NCBI RefSeq assembly: GCF_003675895.1
Contig: NZ_ML014762.1
Span: 24,066-88,065 of the forward strand
Reading direction: 5' to 3'
From: Parashewanella curva
GTDB taxonomy: Bacteria; Pseudomonadota; Gammaproteobacteria; Enterobacterales; Shewanellaceae
DNA: 64,000 nucleotides
Shown: in pieces, positions 35,479-43,677 of the stretch
Numbering within the stretch: the first letter of the stretch is position 1
Layout: the number at the start of each line of letters is the position of its first letter
The notes under the pieces: generated by a model
Database searches by the model: none
The model's input: only the letters and a program-made list of their open reading frames with translations
Told to the model about the DNA's origin: nothing
Made by a program: the position numbers and the translations under genes

Positions 35479-38197
35479 TTTTCAATGCTCTTATTTGTTG
35501 CAATAATTCCTGTGGTGGTTCCATTTCTTGAATGATAGGTTGAGTATCGTCGTTCATTACATTCACAGGCGTTACTGTACTTGTATTAAATCCAATTCCA
35601 CTCACATTTCCACTCCAAGAACGATTAAACCTCAAATTGATCAACGCCCATTCATCAACATCTCTAAGCAAACTAATGCTTCCATCATTATTGATGCTTC
35701 GTGAATAAGGTAGATTATCAATATCATCATTACAGTTAAAATCAATAGCTACAGAGTTATCATAGCCAAAGCCTTCATCTTCTGTAATAGCCGCTTCATC
35801 AATATCCCTAGCATTTCCAGAAGAGTAGCCAATTTTAAAATTTTCAGGTGATTCGGTGTTACCAAATTTTAACTGGTTGTTTTCAAGGTTGCAGTTTAGG
35901 TTACCGTTAAAGAAACGGCGATAATATCGGTCTCCTTCTCGATCACCTATGGTAGGTAGCCCATCAAGTTGGTATAGATAGTTCATCACGCTTAAAAAAT
36001 TAGGTTTGTAATTCGTATTTTCATTACCACCGTGCAGCAGACCTAAATTGTGACCTAATTCATGCATAATGGTTGAAGCTTGCATATTATAGGTTCTATT
36101 TTTAGACGGTTCGTTGCTTAGGTTTAACCCCCACCCACCCATACTAATTAAAAAATCATTACCGTCTATTTCTGCTACGCCTGAAGAGCCCGCACTTCCA
36201 TCAGCTTTTTGGCTGTTTGCCATGAGCATATAGTGAAAGATAGGTTTACGGCGGACGTCAAAATTTTTCACTTTGTGCTCTATAAGACTAGGAGCTCCAT
36301 CTCTAGGGGTAAAAAGCGTTTGTTTGTAAAATGTAATTTCATTACCACCGCCTAAATCCATGCTTTCTGGAGAAATACCATCAGCATTGTGATACAAATT
36401 TCCAACATCGAAGTGAACGTGATAATTCTTTCCTTTAAAAGCGTCGACAACTTTTTTTAATGCCGTTTGGTGGGGGATAACTCCTGCATCATTACTTTGC
36501 ATATAATCGACTTCGATAAAAATATCTTTTTGATTTTTTCGGGCTCCCCATTGGTAAAGGGGCAAGCCTGCAAAGGTGCTGTTTTCAACTTCTGCACAAT
36601 CAGGAATACCATCTACATCAATATCTTCTGTGCAGTTTGTTACATCATTAATTCCAGCTGGGGTTGCGAACTTTGCAATATTCCAATCACTCGCAGTATT
36701 GGTATCACTGTCATCAATATTTCGGACTAAGCTATAGCCTAGTGTTCGTTCCATTGGTGGTATTGCGATACCTAACCATGCATCTTGAGTCATAGGCTCT
36801 TGAGTAAGGTTTCCAAAACGGACAAAGTCGACAGTTTGAGTCCTTTGCGAATTGAGTAATTCAAGATATCCACTGTCTGACCAATATGGGCGAATATTAT
36901 CATTACTGTTGCCGATGATTACTAATTGATCAGACTCCGCGTTACTGTTCTGAAAAGTTCCATTTTTAAAGCGGCCTTGAATGATGATACGTTGACCAGC
37001 CTTGACGATTCGATCGGGCAGCTGAAAATAGTCACTAAGGCTAGTTTCATTAGCATCTAAATTAACGCTCTGAGTATGAATAGTATAATCACTCAGATTA
37101 ATATCGTTGTTGGTGCCGTTATAAAGCTCAATCCAACGATTATCATTAAGATATTGGCTAGCGGAAATTTCAGTGATCAGAAGATCTGCTTGATTAGTAG
37201 TGAAATGAGAAATGACTTTGGTTTCAGCTGCTGTACCTGCAAAATTTTTGACCTTATCGCCATTAACCTTCAGTTGGTATTTCGTACCAGATTTTAGTTC
37301 GGTAGTGGGCGTTAATCTAAAGTTTCTTTGGTTACTAAATTCAATGTTGAGTGGAATACAAGTTTTAAACTCGTCACTTGATAATTGAAATTCACTGTCA
37401 CAGGCTGATGAAGGTGTTGAGCTTGCGAACACAATAATGTCATCAAAAGTAAGAGAAATGGAGTCAGTTTCGCTGATTTGCTTAGCTCCAGCACTTGGAG
37501 ATATTTCCGTTACTTTTGGTGCTGTAGAATCCACCATGGGTAAACTGATAATAGCTGATGCTGTAAGCTTTCCATCACTGACTTTAAAGGTAGCTTTATC
37601 TGGTTGTATATTATCGGTTTTAGGAGTGTACCTGTAGCTATTAACCTTTGAGTCTACAAGTTCAATAGTGCCGTGATCTGGTTGTTTTTCTATTGAAATA
37701 GTTAAAGCATCGCCGTCTAAATCGGTTGGGTTAATTAAAAAAAGTTTGGCTTGATTAAACTCTACTTCAAAAGAGGCATCGGCTAACACAGGTTGTCGGT
37801 TAACGTTAACAATTTTGGTCGAAATTGTTTGGGAGCTGCTAGCACTTTCATTATCAGTCACTTTCACCAAAAAGGTTAGATTTGTATCCGATGTTACTTC
37901 AGGTACGATAAAGTTGATACTGGCAGTATTGTTTGTTGATAACGTTACCGTTGGTCCAGATGTTTGGGTCCATAAATATGAAGTAATACTTCCATCAGTA
38001 TCAGTAGCATTAATTGATAACGTTGCTTGTGAACGTTCTTCTACGCTTACGGGTGTGTTATGTGAAAGTTGAGGAGCTTGGTTGCTCTTTTCGCTGTCGT
38101 CACCACCTCCACCCCCACATCCCCATAGAGTTAGTACAGAAAGAGTCAGAATAGAGAGTTTAGAAGTTGAAATGCCCAAAGCAAAATTCCATTTCAA
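35471..38197 (-). CDS. Multidomain zincin-like metalloprotease lipoprotein (908 aa)
   Basis: The lipobox is WGC (Cys near residue 27) followed by a glycine run. Domains in order: a PKD/Ig-like domain (about 40-130), a cadherin-like repeat (135-222, NPTDLDGDALTISI), an SbsA-type Ig-like domain (225-335, VTEISPSAGAKQISETDSIS), a lamin-tail domain (about 340-520, LITEISASQYLNDNRWIELY), and a C-terminal zinc protease with IMHELGHNLGLLHGG near residue 707, the extended HExxHxxGxxH site. It should be anchored outside the cytoplasm and degrade or process proteins. It is followed by an overlapping lipoprotein gene. Confidence 0.85.
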   Translation of the reverse strand: MKWNFALGISTSKLSILTLSVLTLWGCGGGGGDDSEKSNQAPQLSHNTPVSVEERSQATLSINATDTDGSITSYLWTQTSGPTVTLSTNNTASINFIVPEVTSDTNLTFLVKVTDNESASSSQTISTKIVNVNRQPVLADASFEVEFNQAKLFLINPTDLDGDALTISIEKQPDHGTIELVDSKVNSYRYTPKTDNIQPDKATFKVSDGKLTASAIISLPMVDSTAPKVTEISPSAGAKQISETDSISLTFDDIIVFASSTPSSACDSEFQLSSDEFKTCIPLNIEFSNQRNFRLTPTTELKSGTKYQLKVNGDKVKNFAGTAAETKVISHFTTNQADLLITEISASQYLNDNRWIELYNGTNNDINLSDYTIHTQSVNLDANETSLSDYFQLPDRIVKAGQRIIIQGRFKNGTFQNSNAESDQLVIIGNSNDNIRPYWSDSGYLELLNSQRTQTVDFVRFGNLTQEPMTQDAWLGIAIPPMERTLGYSLVRNIDDSDTNTASDWNIAKFATPAGINDVTNCTEDIDVDGIPDCAEVENSTFAGLPLYQWGARKNQKDIFIEVDYMQSNDAGVIPHQTALKKVVDAFKGKNYHVHFDVGNLYHNADGISPESMDLGGGNEITFYKQTLFTPRDGAPSLIEHKVKNFDVRRKPIFHYMLMANSQKADGSAGSSGVAEIDGNDFLISMGGWGLNLSNEPSKNRTYNMQASTIMHELGHNLGLLHGGNENTNYKPNFLSVMNYLYQLDGLPTIGDREGDRYYRRFFNGNLNCNLENNQLKFGNTESPENFKIGYSSGNARDIDEAAITEDEGFGYDNSVAIDFNCNDDIDNLPYSRSINNDGSISLLRDVDEWALINLRFNRSWSGNVSGIGFNTSTVTPVNVMNDDTQPIIQEMEPPQELLQQIRALKND

Positions 38198-38385
38198 AAT
38201 AAAATGCCATTATTATCAAAAATAGCATCAAAACACCAGATGTTAATTTTATGTTTAATTTGTTTTGTGAGTATGCTCATTAGACTAAAAAACAATCTAA
38301 AAAGCTAAGGGTTTTATGATTTGTTGTAAATTTGTTTTTTATTGGTAAAGTGCTCTGTTCTTAAAATAAGAAAGGAGTAATAATA

Positions 38386-39258
38386 ATGAATAAATTATCG
38401 GCAGGAAGCGCTATCAAAATTGCTGTTGGAGCCGTTGCCATTTTGGCTGTAACCAGCTCATTTTATACCGTAGATGAAGGTCATATGGGGGTTGTTAAAC
38501 GTTTTGGTGAAGCTAAACACCAAGAGACTCCGGGTTTACATTTCAAAATTCCTTTCATTGAGACGGTTGAAACCATTGAAGTTCGAACACGCAAAAATTC
38601 CGAAAAAATGGCATCAAGCACAAAAGAGCAAATGCCTGTTACCGTCGAAGTAAGTGTTAACTGGACGGTAAATAAAGAAGCAGCGTTAGATTTATATAAA
38701 AAATACGGTGGATTAACTCAATTCGAACAGCGTATTTTAGATCCTCGTTTCCGTAGTGCCACAAAAGATACCATTCCTCAATTTGAAGCCGAGCAACTGA
38801 TCCAAGACCGAGCGTCAGCCATTCAAGGTATCGAGCGTCGCTTATCTGAAGAAATGGCAGCTTTCCCTGTGATAGTCGATAACATACAAATCGAAAATAT
38901 CGTGCTACCACAAAAATACATTAATTCGATTGAAATTAAACAAACAGAAAAAAACTTAGCGGCAGCTGAGGAGCATAAACTTGAGCGTCAACGCTTAGAG
39001 GCCTTGCGTGCGGTAAATACTGCTGATGCAAAAGCAAAAGGTATAATCAAAGTGGCAGAAGCTGAAGCTCAGGCTATTGAATTGAAAGGTCGAGCAGAAG
39101 CTAAAGCGATTAAAGCCAAAGCTGAAGCGTTAAAAAATAACCCATTGATAGTAAAATTAACCGAAGCTCAGGCTTGGGATGGTAAACTCCCTGCAACTAT
39201 GTTGGGAAATGGTGCGATGCCAATAATGGATATGCGCTCATTAGAGAATAAAAAATAA
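38386..39258 (+). CDS. SPFH/prohibitin-family membrane protein (290 aa)
   Basis: One N-terminal membrane helix (about 9-28) is followed by an SPFH domain (about 30-215: TVDEGHMGVVKRFGEA, then PGLHFKIPFIETVETIEVRTRK) and an Ala/Glu/Lys-rich coiled coil (about 205-260, AEAEAQAIELKGRAEAKAIKAK). It resembles prohibitin more than HflC or HflK, which come as a pair. Such proteins scaffold membrane domains and often hold FtsH-type proteases. AGAAAGGAG precedes the ATG. The esterase gene follows after 9 bases, so the two form an operon. Confidence 0.85.
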   Translation: MNKLSAGSAIKIAVGAVAILAVTSSFYTVDEGHMGVVKRFGEAKHQETPGLHFKIPFIETVETIEVRTRKNSEKMASSTKEQMPVTVEVSVNWTVNKEAALDLYKKYGGLTQFEQRILDPRFRSATKDTIPQFEAEQLIQDRASAIQGIERRLSEEMAAFPVIVDNIQIENIVLPQKYINSIEIKQTEKNLAAAEEHKLERQRLEALRAVNTADAKAKGIIKVAEAEAQAIELKGRAEAKAIKAKAEALKNNPLIVKLTEAQAWDGKLPATMLGNGAMPIMDMRSLENKK

Positions 39259-39267
39259 GGTTATACG

Positions 39268-39942
39268 ATGTCATTTGATCCTAAACAAGCCATTGTTATT
39301 GAGCCAAAAGAACCTGCTACGGCAACAGTAATTTGGCTGCATGGTCTTGGAGATTCTGGTGCAGGTTTTTCACCTGTAGTTCCTATGCTAGGGCTACCAG
39401 AAAATCATTCAATTCGCTTTATCTTTCCTCATGCGCCAGAGCAAGCCGTAACTATTAATGGTGGTTTTGTTATGCGTTCGTGGTACGACATTAAAAGCAT
39501 GGATTTATTAGATCGGGCAGATCTTGAGGGAGTGGTAGCTTCTGAACAAATCGTGCATCAATTTATCCAATCTCAATTAAATGAGGGGATAGAATCTAAT
39601 AAAATTATCCTTGCTGGTTTTAGTCAGGGTGGGGTAATGAGCTTGTTTACTGGATTACGTTACCCTAAGCCTTTGGCAGGAATAATGGCCCTATCATGCT
39701 ATTTACCAAATGGTGATGCTTTGCCTGAAGGAGTGAGTGAGGCCAATAAATCTACACCGATGTTACAGCATCATGGTGAGCAAGATCCTGTTGTTCCTGT
39801 TAGTGCAGGGAAAATGGCATATAAAGCCTTAACAGAGGCCGGTTATCAATCTAAATGGCAAACGTTCACAATGCCCCACAGTGTATTACCTGAGCAGCTT
39901 GTGATTATCGGAGATTGGATTAAGCAATGTCTTGATGACTAA
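39268..39942 (+). CDS. Phospholipase/carboxylesterase (alpha/beta hydrolase)
   Basis: The 224-residue protein matches the lysophospholipase/carboxylesterase family. The oxyanion region is TVIWLHGLGDSGAGF near residue 21, the nucleophile elbow is AGFSQGGVMS near 118, then HGEQDPVVPVSAG with the catalytic Asp near 173 and MPHSV with the His near 206. It is cytosolic, without signal peptide, and likely hydrolyses short acyl esters. It follows the SPFH gene by 9 bases and is closed by a terminator at 40016-40053. Confidence 0.9.
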   Translation: MSFDPKQAIVIEPKEPATATVIWLHGLGDSGAGFSPVVPMLGLPENHSIRFIFPHAPEQAVTINGGFVMRSWYDIKSMDLLDRADLEGVVASEQIVHQFIQSQLNEGIESNKIILAGFSQGGVMSLFTGLRYPKPLAGIMALSCYLPNGDALPEGVSEANKSTPMLQHHGEQDPVVPVSAGKMAYKALTEAGYQSKWQTFTMPHSVLPEQLVIIGDWIKQCLDD

Positions 39943-40015
39943 GGCTGTTTTTTATTCGTTCTTTTGTTGAGACAGTCATTGTTCTTTAAGTTTTTTTCAA
40001 ATTATTAAAACAATT

Positions 40016-40053
40016 AAGCACTTAGGGTGAAATTGCCACCTTAAGTGCTTTTT
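40016..40053 (+). terminator. Terminator of the SPFH-esterase operon
   Basis: A 14 bp stem (40016-40029 with 40037-40050, including one G-U pair) is followed by a T-rich tail. It lies 73 bases after the esterase stop. The rest of the 340-base gap up to 40282 is AT-rich and holds nothing I recognise apart from a small TTGGC/GCCAA hairpin near 40242. Confidence 0.8.
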
Positions 40054-40282
40054 ATTATTTTCAGCCTGATAATTAAATCGTTATATACTATTTATTTTGT
40101 AAAAAAATGGTGTCAAAAAAACAAATAAAAAATAATGGTTTAGCTCACATATTTGAACTTTTGTTATCACTTAGTTGTTTTCCTGTTTGTTAGTATCCCG
40201 TTCTAACGAATTACGTTAATCAAGCGTAAATTCATATAAAAATTTGGCAAAAAGCCAAAAGTATAATTCGGGGTTGATAAAC

Positions 40283-42331
40283 ATGAAAACAAATTTTATT
40301 AAAGGGTTAGTGGCTACGGCTGTATTGGCTGCCCTAACTGGCTGTGGAAACAATAATGATTCTGAGCCTTCAAAAGAAGTGAGAGAAGGCCAACCATTAA
40401 GCTTGTCTGTTATTCATATGAATGACACTCACTCGAACTTTGATCCTGTAAAAGCTGACTTCAAATTGGGTCAAGTAGGTTCAACAGTATTTACCGAGTT
40501 TGGTGGTTATCCACGCTTACTTAAAGCAACGGATAGACTTATTGCTGAAAGCCAAGAGAAAAAACAACCTTCTTTAGTGCTTCATGGTGGTGATGCGTGG
40601 CAAGGAACCATTTATTTCCAGCTTAATAAAGGTAAAGCTAACGCAGCTTTATTAAAAGAGATGAAAATTGATGCTATGGCTTTTGGTAACCATGAATTTG
40701 ATTTAAGTACGTCTGAAGTAAAAGACTTTGTAGATGCAATTAATTTCCCAATTGTTGCTGCGAACGTTGATACATCCGAAGACAGTGCGTTAGCAGGCAA
40801 CGATAACATTAAGCCATATCAGCTATTTGCTTTTAAAGGTGCAGAAAAAAGAAGCATCAACGCTGTTTCAGAAGCAAAAAATGATGAGAGTATTCTTGCT
40901 GTTGTGGGTGTAGCGTTAGAAGATATGCCAAAAATTGCAGATGGCACTGGAGATCTTGCTTTTTCTAAAGAAATTGAATCTACCCAAAAAGTGGTTGATT
41001 CATTGAAAGAAAAGGGAGTAAACAAGGTTGTCGTACTTTCACACATTGGTCTTAAAAAAGATATATTGTTAGCCGAAGGCACAACCGGTGTGGACTTAAT
41101 TGTTGGTGGTCACTCTCATACACTTTTAGGCGATTACAAAGAACTAGGTTATAAGAACGAAGGTACTTACGCACAGCAAATTACTCAAAAAGATGGAAAG
41201 TCGAAAACTTGTATCGTTCAAGCAGGCGATTTAGCACAAGCGATTGGGCGTGCTGAAGTCAAATTCGATAAGGAAGGTAACTTATTATCTTGTATGGGTA
41301 ATAACACCCTTCTTTCTGACGATGAGTTTTTTGATAAAGAAAGAAGAACAGATCAAGATTTGATAACTGGTTACGGCAAAGACTTAGTTAACTTGTTTAT
41401 TGATGCACAGAAAGTGATCACTCGTGAAGGCGAAGATGAAGCTTTAAGAGCCACAATCGATGCAAACTACAAACCTGAGTATATTAAAGCATTAGGTCGT
41501 GAACTGGCTAAAATTGAAAATACCATCAAGCATTTCAGAAGACCAACTGCTGAAGATAAGCATGGCTCAAAAGTGGCTCCTCTTGTCGCACAATCTTTCT
41601 TGGATTGGGCAAACAAAGCAGAAATTAAGCAATTGACTAATAAAACAGTCCACATTGCACTTGCTCCTGCTGGTGGTGTGAGAACTCACTTAAATGCTGT
41701 AGCGTTATGGGAAGGTCAAGTAACTTACGAAATGCTGCCGTTCAAAAATAGCCTTTCTATTGTTGAGCTGACAGGCTCTCAAATTAAAACGTTACTTGAA
41801 TCAGTAATTACTCCAGTGTTAGATCCTGCTGAACACGCTGGTAAGTTCCCTTATGTTGCTGGCATGAGATACACCTACAAGCAAACTGAAAAGCTAAAAG
41901 AGGTTGACGGTAAAAAAGTAGGCAAAGGTGAAATTAGTGTACTTCAACTAAATACTGGAACACTTGAACAGCCAGTATGGGAAAACATTGAAGCAAATAA
42001 AGCCTACAATGTTGTACTAGATCAATACCATGCAAATGGTAGAGATGGTTGGACTGAAATCGCAAAAGCGCAAAATGCAAATGAAGGCAAAATTCGCTTT
42101 GATATCGCTAAGAAAGGCGACGCTTACAGTGCGTTTAAAGTAAAAGAGCTAACGTTTAATGCAACAAAGAAAAAGTACTACCCGGTATTTGATGGAGAAG
42201 CATTGAAATGTCGCGGTTCAGTTGAAGTTAACTGTGCAATGGACTCTGAAGCATTTATTCAGTTTGCAGACAAGCTAGATAAGATTGAACCAATTGCTTA
42301 CCCAATGGTTACTATGGAATACCTTAAGTAA
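40283..42331 (+). CDS. 5'-nucleotidase / metallophosphatase lipoprotein, copy 1
   Basis: The lipobox LTGC (Cys near residue 21) tethers this 682-residue protein to the envelope. The metallophosphatase domain shows HMNDTHSNF near 45, HGGDAWQG near 95, GNHEFD near 136, LSHIGLK near 255 and GGHSHTLLGD near 277. The 5'-nucleotidase C-terminal domain follows (about 400-600, APAGGVRTHLNA and YHANGRDGW). It should release phosphate from extracellular nucleotides for uptake. The start is at MKTNFIK; an in-frame start 13 codons upstream gives no signal peptide. A strong terminator follows. A shorter paralogue lies at 47949-49700. Confidence 0.9.
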   Translation: MKTNFIKGLVATAVLAALTGCGNNNDSEPSKEVREGQPLSLSVIHMNDTHSNFDPVKADFKLGQVGSTVFTEFGGYPRLLKATDRLIAESQEKKQPSLVLHGGDAWQGTIYFQLNKGKANAALLKEMKIDAMAFGNHEFDLSTSEVKDFVDAINFPIVAANVDTSEDSALAGNDNIKPYQLFAFKGAEKRSINAVSEAKNDESILAVVGVALEDMPKIADGTGDLAFSKEIESTQKVVDSLKEKGVNKVVVLSHIGLKKDILLAEGTTGVDLIVGGHSHTLLGDYKELGYKNEGTYAQQITQKDGKSKTCIVQAGDLAQAIGRAEVKFDKEGNLLSCMGNNTLLSDDEFFDKERRTDQDLITGYGKDLVNLFIDAQKVITREGEDEALRATIDANYKPEYIKALGRELAKIENTIKHFRRPTAEDKHGSKVAPLVAQSFLDWANKAEIKQLTNKTVHIALAPAGGVRTHLNAVALWEGQVTYEMLPFKNSLSIVELTGSQIKTLLESVITPVLDPAEHAGKFPYVAGMRYTYKQTEKLKEVDGKKVGKGEISVLQLNTGTLEQPVWENIEANKAYNVVLDQYHANGRDGWTEIAKAQNANEGKIRFDIAKKGDAYSAFKVKELTFNATKKKYYPVFDGEALKCRGSVEVNCAMDSEAFIQFADKLDKIEPIAYPMVTMEYLK

Positions 42332-42354
42332 TGATAGGTTTGTAACGATTCAGA

Positions 42355-42379
42355 AAAAGCAGCCTATGGCTGCTTTTTT
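42355..42379 (+). terminator. Terminator of nucleotidase copy 1
   Basis: AAAAGCAGCC and GGCTGCTTTT form a 10 bp stem with a TAT loop, leading into a run of T. Confidence 0.85.
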
Positions 42380-42490
42380 GATCTTCCTTATTGACTTTCC
42401 CTATAGAAATTAATCTTTATTTACGATGCACTTTCCCGTATATGCATTAGGTAAGATGTTCCACCTAACACATTAGTAAGGTGTCAATTT

Positions 42491-42976
42491 ATGGGAGCTG
42501 GAGTAGATTTAGGTGCAGCAATAGCTGTTTCATACAATGCAGCGTTAATAGACCGTCAATCGGCCAGAGTATATGCTCTGGAAGCGGTAAAGGGCTTTAT
42601 ATCTCATAATAAATTGATTGAGAATGGTGAGTTTATTGTTATTGGTCATGAACCATTTATGATTCAAGTAACAAAAGACAGTTCCTTGAATGATGTGCTT
42701 GCTGCTTATTTCCGAAAAAGGCCATTAGTATCAGATACAAGAATTACCTTGTCATATGGTGGTGGAAACAAAGAGCCCGGAGTATTGGGTGCTGTGGTTT
42801 TTCTTTTAAAAAATCTTTCTGGTGATACTGAATGGAGATATTTTGAGGAGGCAGGGGAGCAGTTGTTAACTCAGCTGCATAAAACAGAAGAGTATCAAGC
42901 TTATGCCAAAAAAGACGAGAGCTTTGATAGAAAAAAATTAGAATTGCTTAATTTTCTTAGTTTGAAACACAATTAA
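42491..42976 (+). CDS. Hypothetical protein (161 aa)
   Basis: I do not recognise this protein. It begins MGAGVDLGAAIAVSYNAALI, which could be one weak hydrophobic segment, and continues as a soluble alpha/beta sequence with IVIGHEPFMIQV near 49. GGTG lies 9 bases before the ATG. The end overlaps a short minus-strand prepilin-like remnant. No neighbour gives a clue to its role. Confidence 0.6.
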   Translation: MGAGVDLGAAIAVSYNAALIDRQSARVYALEAVKGFISHNKLIENGEFIVIGHEPFMIQVTKDSSLNDVLAAYFRKRPLVSDTRITLSYGGGNKEPGVLGAVVFLLKNLSGDTEWRYFEEAGEQLLTQLHKTEEYQAYAKKDESFDRKKLELLNFLSLKHN

Positions 42977-43054
42977 CCAGTTAAAATTTTCGGTAAGAAT
43001 AATGCCTAAAATAACGATAGCGAGCACCAATTTGATTAAAGTAAAAACCACCAT
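42938..43054 (-). pseudogene. Apparent prepilin N-terminal remnant (38 codons)
   Basis: Starting three bases after the stop of the prepilin gene at 43058, a minus-strand frame reads MVVFTLIKLVLAIVILGIIL and then runs into unrelated sequence and a stop. This resembles the type IV prepilin start GFTLIELVVVIVILGVLA, but the Gly before the cleavage site is Val and the Glu at position 5 is Lys. The frame overlaps the end of the plus-strand gene at 42491-42976. It is best read as a decayed second prepilin gene; chance similarity of a hydrophobic stretch cannot be excluded. Confidence 0.5.
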
Positions 43055-43057
43055 TTT

Positions 43058-43537
43058 TTATTGTATAATCTCTAAAATTCTATTTCTGGGTTGATAATTA
43101 AAACCGATACTGGGATCTTCTTTTAAGCGAAATCTGCATGTCCAAGTAGTTCTATCATCAAGAGCCGTATACTCTTCTATTGGCTCGGACATTATTGCTC
43201 CCCAAAGATCCTCACATTCAGTTTTTCCTGCAAGCCCATCACCGTCATTGACATTACATTGAGCTCCGCTAGCACATTCAGGCCAGTGATTATAAAAAAG
43301 AATTGAGTGACCACTTATAGTCAGTTTACCGTTTTCACCAAGTCCAGCAATAGTCGCTTTTGACTCATAAAGCTTTACTGCACCTGAAAACGCAGAAAAG
43401 AAACCTTGATTTTTGGCTTTATAAGCATCGTCACTAAAGTTGATAAATTTAGGGGCAGCTGTAACTGCTAAAACACCTAAGATTACAATGACCACAACTA
43501 ACTCAATTAGGGTAAAACCTGCAGTTTGCTTTGACAT
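43058..43537 (-). CDS. Type IV prepilin-like protein (MSHA type)
   Basis: The N-terminus MSKQTAGFTLIELVVVIVIL has the short positively charged leader, the prepilin peptidase site before Phe, and the Glu at position 5, followed by the hydrophobic stem helix. The globular part (about 35-159) has four or more Cys and a WPECASGAQC segment. Its length (159) and the PKFINFSDDAYKAK region resemble MSHA-type major or minor pilins. It stands alone, far from any visible pilus operon. A decayed relative seems to follow it. Confidence 0.85.
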   Translation of the reverse strand: MSKQTAGFTLIELVVVIVILGVLAVTAAPKFINFSDDAYKAKNQGFFSAFSGAVKLYESKATIAGLGENGKLTISGHSILFYNHWPECASGAQCNVNDGDGLAGKTECEDLWGAIMSEPIEEYTALDDRTTWTCRFRLKEDPSIGFNYQPRNRILEIIQ

Positions 43538-43631
43538 TTAATTCTTCCGTTCAAAAGCCCATATTCTGAGTAGATATTCTATCGTAAAAATAACAGAGAT
43601 TACAGAGCCAAATTACTCATTGTTAAGGTAT

Positions 43632-43657
43632 AAAAAAATGGCCTCAAATATGAGGCC
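43632..43657 (-). terminator. Terminator of the TonB-dependent receptor gene
   Basis: GGCCTCA (43640-43646) and TGAGGCC (43651-43657) form a 7 bp stem; on the minus strand it is followed by ATTTTTTTA, 20 bases past the stop codon. Confidence 0.85.
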
Positions 43658-43677
43658 GATTATACAATAGTTGACGA

